Positions 10,377 to 22,252 of a stretch of 32,360 nucleotides of DNA are shown piece by piece (within the stretch, counting starts at the first letter, position 1; each line of letters begins with the position of its first letter). Under the pieces are notes generated by a model. The model had not been told where the DNA came from and searched no databases. It saw only the letters and a list, made by a program, of their open reading frames with translations. The stretch is taken from assembly GCA_036897095.1 (NCBI GenBank), contig JAYMSP010001423.1, forward strand, positions 1 to 32,360, written 5' to 3'. A program made the position numbers and the translations under genes. This stretch comes from Plantago elongata. Taxonomy: Eukaryota > Streptophyta > Magnoliopsida > Lamiales > Plantaginaceae.

Positions 10377-11628
10377 TAAAATGTGGATTGCACTGAAGTG
10401 TTCAAGACGTTTAGTGAAATGGACAATCTTGAGATGTTTTCCACGGGAAAGACTTTTTGTTATATAAAAATGGTTTTTTTTCCCTTTCATTTATAGACTT
10501 TTATTTGCACAATTTTCCTTTTAATCAACGGAAGGAGGTTTTTTCTATTTAGTCAACTTGTTGTGATTAATCAGAAATTGACAAGTAAAACATAAAAGCC
10601 GTTCCGTTTAACCTAAGGAATCAAATTGCCCTAAATAATTGAATTTAAGCTATCCAATGAAGACGTGACGTTAATCGCCACACATTTACGATCTAAATTA
10701 AGTCAGTTTTTGTATTAATTAAGTAGAATATTAGGAATGCTCTCCCAAACTCAAGTCACAATACATGACTAGCTAGTAATGATATAAATTACGTCGGAAC
10801 ATGTTTTTTATTGCCGACCGTGTTTCAATGGTGATTGTGATACGACGGACGTGATTTTTTATTTCAATTATATAAGTAGAAAAGTGAAAACTGACCATTT
10901 GGTATAAAATCTACCGAATGAGTTAGAGTATTAATCTTATGACGATTTAATAATAAGACTTTGTTCTCTTAATTTATACAAAATTAATTTTAATTGATGT
11001 GGACTGAACCGAATTGAAATACAATATAAATAAATTAGTGTAAGTTAAGTATAATTAAACTGAACGGCTATTTAGATGGACATCGAGTCAAATGAGAATA
11101 TTTAAATTTCAATCCAAACACCCCCACGATTCTAAGCCATAATTGAGTATACCCGGTTATTGAATACGGTGTGCAAGATTGAAGTGGTGACAGATGATTC
11201 TTTAAGGTCCTTTAATTGGTCTAGGGATGCTAGTCACAGGGTTCTTATATAGGCAATTTTATAAAATACGATGGTCTTAGTAATATTTGAGGTTAGGGCC
11301 AGTCCTGAGATGATGTGGGATATTCACTCGCATAGTATACTTCATATTTATACCTCAGGGTAAAGCGTACTTGTATATTACTAAATATAACCACTTTTTT
11401 TAAAAAAATCAAAATTCTTACATTAATAAAAAAATTTAAAATCACAATAAATACTCACAACAAATGAAAAATAAATTCCCGAATCACAAATATACCACAT
11501 TAATAGAGACTATCTTGGTCATGGTCTATTACGGGAAGACTATCCTCCCACTATACACTTTAAAATCTACGAGACTCTTACTATGACTCAGTTTATCATT
11601 ACCATTTTAGCTAGTATTTCAGTTTCAT
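10377..11628. other. Intergenic DNA, nothing recognised
   Basis: No gene, RNA or bounded element could be supported. A CAATCCAAACACCCCC word near 11110 resembles one end of a Tourist-like element, but no partner end was found. Confidence 0.45.
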
Positions 11629-11795
11629 GAGTTTTTTTAATAAAAAATTATTAAAAAAACTCGTCACGTGAACGCACAGATTTTTAAATAAGTTAGCTGA
11701 AAAACTTTCAGCTAACTGGTTTGAAAAACTGAAAAAAAACTACCTAATCAGCTAATCAGTTATTTTTTTAGTTAATTTTACTAAATAACTCCGTG
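11629..11795 (+). repeat. AGCTAACT-type dispersed repeat, copy 2, starting with a perfect hairpin
   Basis: The block begins with a perfect inverted repeat: 14-base arms GAGTTTTTTTAATA (11629-11642) and TATTAAAAAAACTC (11649-11662) around a 6-base A-rich loop. The rest matches the reverse complement of 4966-5150. The hairpin is not present in full in the partner copy. Confidence 0.5.
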
Positions 11796-13179
11796 AGGTC
11801 TTGGACTGATGTAATCTGTAGCCCCTCTGTATCACTATTCGCCACATATTGAGCGGGAGTCTACCGCCAATCGTGTGCAGTAGCTGCTAAATATTTCACA
11901 CTCAATAATAATATCATAATCATGATCCATAAAATATGAGAAAAGCTTTTGATATCATACAAAGAATTTTAAGTGTAAGATGAGCCACAATCTGCACATA
12001 CCACAGTATAAATTGTCTGTCGGCCTGTTGCAATTACCACCATACTCTAGATACTGCTAATCGGGTCCTCCCTTATCCTACTAAAGGTACTTGGCATTGA
12101 TAATTTACATTTGTAATTCTTAAACCAGATTGCAAAAGGAAACAAAAGAGTGGTTGCACAATTATTAAAACTTCAAGGATGTTCTTCTTTGCTAATATTG
12201 TACACGTACGCTTTAACCCGATCATCTCAAAACTTAAATATTCTTAATCAAGTTGGCAACCAAATTTCAAAACAGCTTCGAACATGCTTTATGACATGTA
12301 CAATTATCAATTTTAAAACGTCGCTAACCAATACAATAATCCATTTCGAACTTTCCGTGCTTTACTAGCTCTTGTATTATTAATTCATATTTACCAAAAC
12401 CATAATACTATGTAGTATTATTAGTTTTATCAAAGTCTTCATCGTCTTCCTCGGATATTGTCAATTATAAGAGTGATTAAAAGGGGGACAAGCGTAATTA
12501 CTAAATTGATTATCAAATTAAACAAGCAGGTCACTCGTTAATTTGTGTTAATATAATAATTTAATTGGGTATGCGATTGATATTGATGGTACTGTTAATC
12601 ACGTCTCCAATTGATGTGACCCAGTTAATGTTTAAATTTAGCATCGACGTGACACCAAGCCGGCGTTTCTTCACTATCATGCGTGATTGGGATGTTACAA
12701 AAGATTAATGACATATAATACTCCCCCTTCCGAAGCGGAAATTCCACTTGTCTAAGCTATGAGTTCTACCCTTTCGATCTATACGATTAATCATGTATTG
12801 ACTTTCATTCTATAGGTAGGTTTCACTTGGCAATATGTATTTTCTCCACGAATTTTACATTTTGGCCATTCACACATCGGAGGCTTCCATGTTTAACATC
12901 TCTTAAGATATTACTTAAAAGTAAAAACGATTAATTTTAAACATCTTATAAAAAAATTCAAAAAGAAAGAAAGTTGCACACTGTCTTTATAATTCCATTC
13001 TTAATTACGAAATTACCCCTTTAAAATCTATTGGAACTTTTAATTTGTATTGCCATAGAAGATTGGCTTGAAGGCTTGTTAATTCATATAAAGGCCAATA
13101 TCCATTAGAAAAATATAGCGGAAGATGTATGTTATTTCAAGTATATTAGCGCTTTTTATGATATTAGCGTACATTCATC
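11796..13179. other. Intergenic DNA, nothing recognised
   Basis: No gene is supported. TACTCCCCCTTCCG at about 12719 resembles a single Stowaway left end without a matching right end. The 72-codon frame at 12150 has no domain features. Confidence 0.45.
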
Positions 13180-13620
13180 CTTCATGCGTCTTGGTTTCGT
13201 CCGGTGATATGTACTTTTAAGCCCATCTCCCGCACACGAACTAGGATGATCCATGACAATCCGGTCTCTCCTTAATTCGGGAGCATCAACACGACATCCT
13301 GGAAAGCTCAGTTCGTCCTCAAACTTAAGAGGCCGGAACTAGTGTACAAGTGTGTGGATACTCATAAAGGCATTGGCGGACTCGGACCCTGAGTATCCCG
13401 ATGTCAGTCTCCTTTAGCCTCGGATGCCAGCATAAGAGTAAATTGGTGCCAACCAAATGTCTGTCTCCCAGACTAGGTGGGCCATCCTGGTACACATCGG
13501 CTGTTTTGACGTGTCCTACACATGCCGTCCGTCTTTGAGATTATGTGTCTCTATCTCGATAGACCGACAAGTCACCAGTGTGCAAGAGGCTAATTTTCGG
13601 AAGCCTTCTACTGTAAATAT
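13180..13620. other. GC-rich block of unknown origin
   Basis: Around 440 bp stand out with clearly higher GC (near half, by eye) than the AT-rich DNA on both sides. There is no long open frame on either strand beyond a 64-codon one (13457-13651) and no terminal repeats I can match. Candidates are a retrotransposon LTR fragment or organelle-derived DNA. I recognise no organelle gene in it, so the origin stays open. Confidence 0.4.
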
Positions 13621-14816
13621 AACATTATCTATGTTTATGCGGTTAGTATGAATTATTAGGCAAATATTCAAACATTATACAATAGCTAGCTAGTCGACGG
13701 ACGATTTCCAATGTAAGTGATCATCGATCAGTCCAATCTTAATTATTCTTTTGTATCGAATTCACTCTTTTTTTAGATCTCAAATTCTACAATGGATGTA
13801 CACTAACATGATTGCGGAGAAATAGCATGGAAAGCACGTTTGATACTACTAATATTCATTTATTGTTCTAGAACGCAGAAACCTTTGACTATTAAAGCTA
13901 CGTACACTAATTGGCTGCCATTTTAACAAGTTTTAAGTAAAATAATCCCAAAGTAATTAAATACCTCACCGGATTTAATATGTGTGAGGCCAAATTTTAG
14001 GGGTTATGTTAGTCATTTCGCTCGGGCAACGAAGTAAGCTATGGCGTTAGAGTTTTTATCTCATTTTAATTAATAATTAATTGTGGATTAATATGAAGTG
14101 GTACTAAATAAAATTAAGTGTGTTTTATATAATGTGTTGGGGTTTCATGCATGCAATATTATATATGTAATTAGACCCTGTTTGTTATATTGTTGGAGTG
14201 ATCATATTCCCATCCTAATTGAATATTTTGTACAAAAAGAATTCAATTTTAATTGAAAAAGACTACTTAAATTCTATACCAATTAGTCCTTTAAATTTTT
14301 ATGTGCTTGTGGTATAATTTTACACAGTAGAAGCAATTAAAGTCTAGGTATTTGTAATATATCACAAGTGTTTATAGTTTGTCAATGTTATGAAGTCATT
14401 TCATGAGGTAACTTTGATCACTTTGTTACTCAACGTAAGTAATCAGATAGATTAAAGATGAGTGACTCAATTATTGACGTGTTTAATTTGTTACATGTAA
14501 AACCAATTCAACATTCACGCAACTGCTAAGATATACATAGATAATAATTGAAGATAATTGATGAATTGGAAAACTCATTTATATTTTTAGAAATTATAGA
14601 AAATATCAATATATACTGGAATTACAACATTAATTAACAGCAGTAATAATAATTTTGACAAATAGATATAAGTAGGTCAAATATGTTCATGCATATGCAT
14701 ACTAATTATTTCAAATGATAGTGTAGCTAAAATCATCGAGTGCAAATTACAACACGGTAAGAAACCCTACGTAAGTACGCCATTTGAATTTTATTTCATT
14801 TTTATAAGTTAAGCTA
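13621..14816. other. Intergenic AT-rich DNA
   Basis: No supported gene or bounded element. Words such as AAAAGAATTCAATTTTAATTG near 14236 resemble interiors of the AATTC-rich MITEs elsewhere in this window. Confidence 0.45.
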
Positions 14817-14926
14817 GGCTCTTTTCAATTAGATACTCCTTCTGTTTAATTTCAATTCAATTTTACTTAAATATATTTTATATTATACCCTTCAATAAAT
14901 TTAATTCAGTTGAAAAGAATAGAGCC
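14817..14926. mobile_element. Short inverted-repeat element (GGCTC...GAGCC)
   Basis: The left end GGCTCTTTTCAATT and the right end, read inverted, GGCTCTATTCTTTTCAACT agree apart from a 5-base indel. The interior is AATTCA-rich and non-coding. The 21883-22036 element has similar ends (TTCTTTTCAACTGAA on its left, GAGAGCC on its right) and is probably the same MITE family. No clear target duplication was seen. Confidence 0.5.
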
Positions 14927-16008
14927 TTACACGCTCAAATTACCAGACCAGCCGGATGGACACGCCTTTTCAGAATCCTATTTCAATTAGTTTTTAAATA
15001 AGTAATATATGCGACGCGTATGAGATACGTGTCCGAACGAGTTTAAAAATCAAACTATAAAAGGAAGTAAAAATGAACTCTCATATATGTAAATCAAAAT
15101 TTACCATCTTACACCCAATTATATACCAAACAATTTGATATAGTTTGAAGCAAAGTGGTATTCCTTTTCTCAAGAAAGAAAAAGGATGTAAATGCTCTAT
15201 CAATATGGTGTGGTTGGAACGGAATATTTGTTTTAAGATTTTGATGTGTGTGTATAGATTCTTGGACACTCACCACCATAGGAACCTTGTCACTTTGGCT
15301 CAAACAAGCTAGAGATAATGCTGTTGCTTGTTACTCTAAAACATTGTCTTTGTTTCACTAAAATACTAGTATATTGATATATATATATATTTATAAATAT
15401 CTTCCATGGAAAAAACAACACGGGCATATCTTTATATCTAGAGAAAATATCCTGCCTTATAAGATATTTGGAGCATAACCTATGACTAGTTGCAGTGTTA
15501 TTTTGGCCAGTGGAACAAATTGATTAAACATACTTTTACATTGTGTTCGTAGCTGCGTAGCTGCACCTCTACCGATCAACTGCACATGCTTTCAGTGGTG
15601 GAGGTAGGCTGGATCGAGGGTCACTCGAAGGAGAGTGGCTCGACTCTCCATTGACTACATACTATATATTTTATGTTGCATTTAAGTGGAAAAGTTCCTT
15701 ACTCTAGATATATTGGTGTAGGTTCAAGTCCTTCTAAATTTGTTACTGTAGGTACAAGCCCTAAAATATCTATAAATTTTCTTATATTATATTCTCAATT
15801 CATTGTATTTATTCTATACTTAATTTATTGTATATATACTAGCTCTATTTTATCCCAAAAGTTTTCAAACATATTCATAATACTGGCTCATTTAAACATT
15901 TTGCCAGTGATAGTGCATGTACAATTTTATTTCAAGATTCACCACTCATGCAATTTGTAAATTCTCAATCTCACTCGATAATCTGCCCATCTATATATAT
16001 ATATTGTG
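14927..16008. other. Intergenic DNA with a lone hAT-MITE-like end
   Basis: CAGTGGTGGAGGTAGG at about 15594 resembles the left end of a plant hAT-like MITE, but no matching right end was found. Around 15690-15760 are two GGTTCAAGTCC / GGTACAAGCCC words resembling pol III B boxes, without an A box or tRNA fold. A TA microsatellite lies at about 15378-15391. Confidence 0.4.
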
Positions 16009-16028
16009 GAGATATGGTGCAAATTACT

Positions 16029-16120
16029 TTTTTTTTTAGCGATCAAAGGGTGATTCGGAGCTCCACTCTATTCGTCGGTTGGAGATGAAGTGTCCTACCA
16101 ACTGAGCTGCATTTTCATTG
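16029..16120 (-). mobile_element. tRNA-derived SINE, copy C (minus strand)
   Basis: Read on the minus strand it has the clearest head of the family: GCAGCTCAGTTGGTAGGACA, then TCCGAATCACCCTTTGATCG, ending in an A-run (T-run on +, 16029-16037). The flanks duplicate about 19 bases: AGATATGGTGCAAATTACT (16010-16028) and AGATATAATGCAAATTACT (16122-16140), with two mismatches. It lies about 1.4 kb upstream of the F-box/MYND gene. Confidence 0.85.
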
Positions 16121-16414
16121 TAGATATAATGCAAATTACTACATTTAAACTAATTTAAAGGTGCCACGGAAATCATATGGTGCAAAATGGTTTGGTAGTT
16201 GCATAATCAAATTTGCATTTATAGATATTGGGACCTTATGTTTAGAAAAATTACTGATTGAAGTGCCGGTTCGTCAAACTTTCCTTCCTTCATCATTATT
16301 GGACTAATGTGTTATAAATGCCTTCAACAAAAAAAAATATTACCTAGCCGTTGAGACATAATCAACTATTTATGTTAAACTAGAAGTTCATAAACAACTA
16401 ATAAATTAAATATT

Positions 16415-16507
16415 AACTAAAAACGAATTACAACTCAATTAATAAGACGCTTCAATTCCAATCAATTAGTCGAGAGTTCAAGTCATTTTACTATTTAAAA
16501 GTAAAAA
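16415..16507 (+). mobile_element. tRNA-derived SINE, copy D (diverged)
   Basis: The same layout is seen as in the other copies: ACAACTCAATTAATAAGACG, then GAGAGTTCAAGTCATTTTA, then an A-rich tail. It is the most decayed copy. Flanking ATATTAACT-type words (about 16409 and 16517) may be remnants of the target duplication, but this is weak. It lies only about 300 bp from copy C, in the opposite orientation. Confidence 0.6.
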
Positions 16508-16512
16508 GAAAC

Positions 16513-17310
16513 TTATATATTAACTTCATCCATGAGAAAAGAGTAATGCAAGTGAAGAACAAGAAGTGGAAGGCCCTAAATTGCAAAAACAACACCCTTT
16601 CCAAAAAATAAAAGTAGCATACTTATTGGCAGTAATAAATAAAAAGTAAAAAATCCAATTCCAACTGTAAAATTCTGCCAAATCTGAAGAATTTACCTTT
16701 TCAATTACACCACACGAATTCCGGTAAAAGAACCGACGATCGACGGACGTGTGAATCTGGTCAACCAAATAAGTTTGACCACCATACTGTTTTTTGGTAA
16801 ATAAATAAAAAACTTACAAGATCCATTTTGACCATTTTAATGATTTCAGAACACAATTTCTTTTTATTTTCCCAAACTAGATACCTGCCTTAATTATTGT
16901 ACTTGACTTACAAAATGAATTATATTAATTACATGCACTTTATTAAAAAATCCCTTAAAATACTCCAATTAGAATTGATTTCACGTACTTAATAACAAGC
17001 ATTAATGCTACTTATTCATATAAAAATTAAGATTAATATAAAGTTTACTTGAATTTATCAGTTCTTACCCGTCCATGTATAAATACAAACAAATGATCAA
17101 CTATAAAATTTTTAATTTTTAATTTTAAATATTAATATTCATCAGTCATAATTCAATTAAGTTAATGTGAAAAATTACACAAATGTTTAAACTTCTATAA
17201 AAGTGTAAAAAAAATTGAAAAGGTTAGGAGGGAGTATTGAATAGGAGTACGTTACATAATTATATTTGAGTAGTTGGTATTTTTCAAACGTCGCTTTTGG
17301 TGCTATTTGG
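16513..17310. other. Upstream region of the F-box/MYND gene
   Basis: AT-rich, no gene supported; the 80-codon minus-strand frame at 16526-16768 has no domain features. AGGAGGGAGTA at about 17227 looks like a lone Stowaway right end. Regulatory sites other than the TATA box downstream cannot be assigned from sequence alone. Confidence 0.4.
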
Positions 17311-17316
17311 TGTGTG

Positions 17317-17325
17317 TATATATAA
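17317..17325 (+). promoter_or_regulatory. TATA box of the F-box/MYND gene
   Basis: TATATATAA lies 168 bp before the chosen start codon and directly before a GC-richer step (GCCCATCCG). Transcription would begin about 30 bases on, giving a leader of around 140 bases. Confidence 0.45.
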
Positions 17326-17492
17326 GCCCATCCGATATCGTGATTTCCCCTTCTTTATCTCTCAACCGATATCCAAAAGATTGCAAAACACACAGAAGAA
17401 CGTTACACGTATATATTTCCATATACACTATATACTATATATGCATTCTCAAATCCTACTATAAAACACAACACCCCACCCAAAATCCAAAA

Positions 17493-18806
17493 ATGAAAAC
17501 CAGAAGAGGTGAGTGTTATCCCAAAGTGACCATGGAGCAAGAAACTACAAACATTCACCGGCCCTCTTTCAAGAGAAAGAAATCGTCGGAACAAATGTTT
17601 TCCTGTAAAAAGTGTAAGCTCACCACCGGATCTGATCTTCCGGACTTTTTCGATGAGTTACCTGACGATATCGTCCTCTCTATATTCTGCAAACTTGGTG
17701 GCTCCGCTTCTTCTCCGGCTGATTTCTTCAATGTTATGTTAACGTACGTTTTATATTTTTCATGAATTTCTCATCGAATGTTTAGCTGTTTCATTTATTG
17801 ATTTTTTGTTTTGTTTTGATGAACAGATGTAAGAGATTCAACGGATTAGGATTCAATCCGGTGGTGTTATCGAAAGCTGGCCGTGGAACTTTAGCGGTTA
17901 AGGCGGAGAATTGGTCGGATGCCGCTCACAGATTCCTGAAGCTCTGTGCTGATTTTGGGAATATTGAAGCCTGTTTTATCCTCGGAATGGTAAGGAACCG
18001 ATTTCATTTTTCTGGAATGTGATTTGTTGATTCGTTGAATTGTTCAAATCAGATTTTTTAATAACTTTTTGTTATATACGCAGATTCGATTCTACTGTTT
18101 GCAAAATCGGGGAAGCGGCGCGTCGTTGATGGCGAAGGCAGCGATCGGAAACCACCCAGCGGCGCTTTACTCACTCGCCGTGATACAATTCAACGGAAGC
18201 GGCGGGACGAAAAATGATAAGGACCTTCGCGCTGGAGTGGCGTTATGTGCACGCGCTGCGTATCTCGGGCACGTGGACGCTTTGCGGGAGCTCGGCCACT
18301 GCCTGCAGGACGGTTACGGTGTAAAACAGAATGTTTCGGAAGGTCGTCGTTTTCTTGTCCAAGCGAACGCGCGTGAGTTGGCTCATGTTCTCGTTGAGTG
18401 CCCGAACGCTGTGGTGCCTACCGCTTGGCTGAGGTGGAATGCGAATCGTCACGCGCCAGGCGCTTGTCCGTTGTTGAGTGATTTCGGGTGTACTCTTCCT
18501 GTACCGGAGGCGCATCCTGCGAATAGGTTTTTGTCGGATTGGTACTCGGATCGGGTGGGGAATGTGCCGGGTACGGGACTCCGCCTTTGCTCGCATTTGG
18601 GTTGTGGACGACCCGAGACTAGGAGGCATGAGTTTAGGAGGTGTTCGGTTTGCGGAACGGTTAATTATTGCTCGAGAGCGTGCCAAGCGTTGGACTGGAA
18701 GATGCGGCATAAGGCGGATTGCTCCCCCGTCGAGAGGTGGGAGGATGATGATGTCGACAACGAGAATGCGAATGAGAATGATGATGATGCAATGGGGGAG
18801 AGTTGA
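17493..18806 (+). CDS. F-box and MYND zinc-finger protein with Sel1/TPR-like repeats (At1g67340-like), three exons
   Basis: Exons 17493-17743, 17827-17989 and 18084-18806 give 378 residues. Both introns (83 and 94 bp) are GT-AG, and the frame continues through both junctions. Seen in order: a basic N-terminus (FKRKK, 26-30); an F-box (about 52-97, with LPDDIVLSIFCKL); Sel1/TPR-like helical repeats (about 160-228, including ALYSLAVIQF and ALRELGHCLQDGYGV); and a complete MYND finger with Cys307, 312, 325, 328, 334, 338, His347 and Cys351. An acidic Asp/Asn/Glu tail follows. By family, the F-box should bind SKP1 in an SCF ubiquitin ligase while the MYND and Sel1 parts recruit partners; substrates are unknown. 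The start was chosen because MKTRRGECYP matches the family's usual N-terminus. An upstream in-frame Met at 17274 lies before the TATA box, and a Met at residue 14 in a good context (CCATGG) is an alternative. No lesion is seen. Confidence 0.93.
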
Positions 18807-19020
18807 GGGGAGAAGTCTGGACTGTGAATGTGGCGGAAACGGCACGGGAGTCTTTTGCTAATGTAGTGAGAGTTTTGGGGAGGAAATGATGAATAGTAGA
18901 AACTTGTGGGGTGAAGCTGGAGTAATCTTTTTCCTGGGTCAGTTTTTTCTTTTTCTTTTTTGGGTATATGAAATGGTGAAACTAAAGGGTGTTTGAGGAA
19001 TCTTCAATTTTTGTACAATG
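18807..19020 (+). other. Likely 3' untranslated region of the F-box/MYND gene
   Basis: The stretch after the stop is G-rich then T-rich, with TTTTTCTTTTTCTTTTTTGG at about 18943-18962, followed by TTTTTGTACAATG at about 19009, a typical plant polyadenylation setting. No AATAAA is present, which is common in plants. The exact end cannot be read from the sequence. Confidence 0.4.
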
Positions 19021-21550
19021 TACTATTCGGCCTATAACTTTAAATCGAAAATTCAAATTTATCATATCTTAAGTTGGCATTTGGGAAAATTCTATTCGAG
19101 TATGAATACAAAGTTATGTCATCTTAATTTTTAGATCCACCAGATACTCGCAGAGAACAAAACTACAATGAATCATAACTTACGATCATAATTCATTATA
19201 TATTGTAATATTCAATGTAGTTACAATTATGTATTTGAATTGAAAAAATTCAATTTAAATGTGTAAATAAATATTATGGCCGTTACTTCAAATTGTAACT
19301 CCTATAAGCGTTGGAGGAATTGAAAGTACAAAAACTATCTCTAAGAATTTTGCTCTGAAAATGGTCTTAGAATGTTGATGGAAAGTTTATTGGTGTGTAC
19401 AAGAATGAGATACGTTATGTTGATTGTATATCACACCGAGAGTTATTTAGAAGTAAAATACGAAGCCAAAGGATTGTGAATTCCATTGGGGACCGCAGCC
19501 GAGTTACATATTTGTTCATTTGGTGGAATTTGTAACATCCTGATTTTACACTGCTTGAGTGGCTATTTGATCATTCTCAATACCAAAATGAAGATGGTTG
19601 ATTTTCTCACCTTTAATTCAAAACATACAATATCATATTTGCCACTCAATTTTTAATAAACGTACCGATCGAAATGGTAGAGTATCAATCCATCTTTGGT
19701 ACTGACTAGTGTCATGGAATATAACATTACCTATAAAGAAAAAGGTTTCAAGATCTGGTATATTAAAATTAATTGCATTCCACATGCATAATGATGGATT
19801 TGGGATGAATTTGTTGGACATTTTGATTTAGAAAACATGAATATAAATTGGGGACGAAATCATGAATGGATTGTTCATGTTGCTGGGCTTTATTCACACT
19901 GTGCAGCATATCACATGAAAATGTGGGTCAGTCACATTGCTGCTAATTTTCTTCAAACCAAAGTGAATATGTATTCAACTTGTCTTTTAAAAGTGTGTTT
20001 GTTGTACAATTTGTACAATTTGTTTGGTGAGATCGATTAGATTCAGATGTGGTACTGGTACCCTGTTTGTTTGTTTGTTTGTAAAACCACACTAATTCTT
20101 GCTTCAAATCTGCCTTAACTTTGGGGTAAAGACTTGCTAGGCGAAAGCTCATTTGAATCTTGTATGTTAAAACTGGATCAACCATCAAAATCCGGTTGGT
20201 TTTACGACTATAAAATGGTTGTTTCGTAAGTTAAAGGTTCTAATTTAGAATGTAACTGATTTTATCTATAATATCTCAAAGGTGTAGAGAATAGGATTTT
20301 TGTATATGTATTATTTGTGACATTCTATTTCATTTTAACTGTCTTCATTTCATCGGATAATAGAGGTTGATAGGTTCATATACGATATAAAATCTTGATA
20401 AATAAGACATTAAAGAGGAGATAGCAAGTAGTCGAGTATCACGACGTCCTAATCTTGAGTGAAGAAATCTAAAGAGGGGACCGTTTTAATTTCACTAGAT
20501 AACATCTTATTTGTTTGATCGATTGAGTTATGATATCTTAAATAAAAATATTATTATTTACGTTATTAGAGAAGATAATATTTTTATTTATTCAATCTTT
20601 ACCAAAACCCAAATGACGGTGGCAATCCAGGCAAGTTACTGCTACTTTTTCACGATTTACAAATGATGATTGGTCAAAAAATGTCAAGCTAGTGGTAGAT
20701 TGACCAACCCACACAAAAAAAAAATTGAGAAAGAAAGAAAGAAAAAAAAGGTAATTTTTTAAGCCAAAAAGTAAAAGGACTAAAAGGGGTAAAGATAAAG
20801 CTAAGAGTGCATTCTGCAAGTGGAGAATATGCTTGTGTAGGGAGAGAAGATTTCATTTCCTGTTTCATATTCTGAGAATTCAGATACAAATTGTTCGAAA
20901 AAATAAATAAAATAAAAGAGATTAGAAAGTTTATATGAATTAAAATGGAATACGTGCAGAAAGATAAAACATAAACGAAAGGAGCATTCTATATCATTTT
21001 TGCCCTCAAAATGACCAGAAAAATATCAAGTAATTACTCCATCTTGTATATCTAACTATTTAATGTTTTCATTTATTTTTCTCAAATTTTTTTAACCTTC
21101 ATTTAAGTAGCAATTTAATCATAACATCCTTTTAAATTGTTATTGTTCTTCGGATTATTATTCCAAAGAAACTAACTAAAAAATTAAATGAAAGTAGTAT
21201 AGTATAAAGATCGCATCTTTGATCATTTCATTGTGGCTAGTGCACTTACATATTCTTTCTCTTATCCCAATTATTACCACTATTTACTATCCCAACCCAA
21301 ATCCAAGAAATTCAAGTCATCGTGGTCCTAAGATCAAAAAAAGCCCACAAATCAACCTTCATTTAAAGCCACCTCATGTTGGTTGGAAGTGTCATATGTA
21401 TTGTTATGGATGTTATAGTTGAATATCGCTGCACTTTAATGGTGCGGCGTTAGTTTCTTCAATGGTTCAAAATTCAATCTCGATTTCGATGTTCTTGGTT
21501 GATATCTACCCCAAAATTACACTAATTTGTACTCGATCCAAATTGTATAT
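19021..21550. other. Intergenic DNA between the F-box/MYND gene and the transposon cluster
   Basis: No gene is supported. A (GTTT)n microsatellite is at about 20064-20081 and a purine run of AAAG repeats at about 20725-20750. The 60- to 80-codon frames here have no recognisable domains. Confidence 0.5.
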
Positions 21551-21552
21551 TA

Positions 21553-21777
21553 GCTCCGTCCCGTTAATAATGAAACAATTTAACTTTACAAGCTTTTTAA
21601 GAAAAATATGTAATATGTGGTTAAAAATAAATTTAAAATAAAAAAGTATGTGGACTAATAATATATAGTTAAAATTGAATTGTATTGTGGGAGTTATTTT
21701 CATAACTGAAAAATTATTTCACTTCGGTGGGACGTTAAAAACAAAAAATTATATCACTTCTAACTGGACGGAGGGAG
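21553..21777. mobile_element. Stowaway-like MITE, second copy
   Basis: TA flanks (21551-21552 and 21778-21779) enclose inverted ends: GCTCCGTCCCGTTAATAATG on the left (slightly decayed) and GGACGGAGGGAG on the right. The right half shares TTATTTCACTTYRGTGGGAC and the following words with the copy at 4317-4501. It is 225 bp and non-coding. Confidence 0.7.
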
Positions 21778-21882
21778 TATAAGATTTTGGACAACTCTTC
21801 GTTATCGATAACTTTAGTTATAAAAGATTCAGAATAAAAACATTAGTATGTTAAAGACAAATAAATCTAGTTATGAGATTGT

Positions 21883-22036
21883 GTTCTTTTCAACTGAAAT
21901 TTATTAAACTGAACTGAATTGAATGAAACTGAATTAAACTGAAGTAATATTTAGATTATAACTACGTCGAGTTAAAGTGAACTGAACTAAATTAAATTTA
22001 ACTGAATTTGAGTGATATTTTAAGTGGAAGAGAGCC
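21883..22036. mobile_element. Short inverted-repeat element rich in AACTGAA words
   Basis: The left end (TTCTTTTCAACTGAAATT) and the right end (inverse GGCTCTCTTCCACTTAAAAT) form a loose inverted repeat. The interior has many AAACTGAACTGAATT words. The ends resemble those of 14817-14926. No target duplication was identified. Confidence 0.45.
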
Positions 22037-22252
22037 ACATCTAAAACATCAAAAAATGAACTTTATCATCTACTAGAAATTGAGTTGGACGCATAAAAAA
22101 TGAGGTAGTAACCTTATAATATAACCCATCCATATATGATGGTAGTATATAACCCAAATCATCTAGCATTAATTTTTATATAAAGGATGTGAACAAATTT
22201 AATTGCAACATATAAAAATAATATATCACAAACAGATTAATTGATGTACATG

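Noticed and set aside
15690..15760. B-box-like words suggesting another tRNA or SINE
   Set aside because: There is no A box at the right distance, no cloverleaf and no flanking duplication.
17274..17492. In-frame extension of F-box/MYND exon 1 to an upstream Met
   Set aside because: It runs through the TATA box and leader, has no family-like sequence, and the family N-terminus starts at 17493.
18243..18845. 200-codon open frame on the minus strand across exon 3 of the F-box/MYND gene
   Set aside because: It is antisense to a coding exon with clear Sel1 and MYND motifs. The translation is Arg/Pro-rich without domains, as expected for a GC-rich shadow frame.
18478..18861. 127-codon plus-strand frame overlapping exon 3
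   Set aside because: It is an alternate reading frame of the MYND-coding exon, with Arg/Met-rich low-complexity translation.
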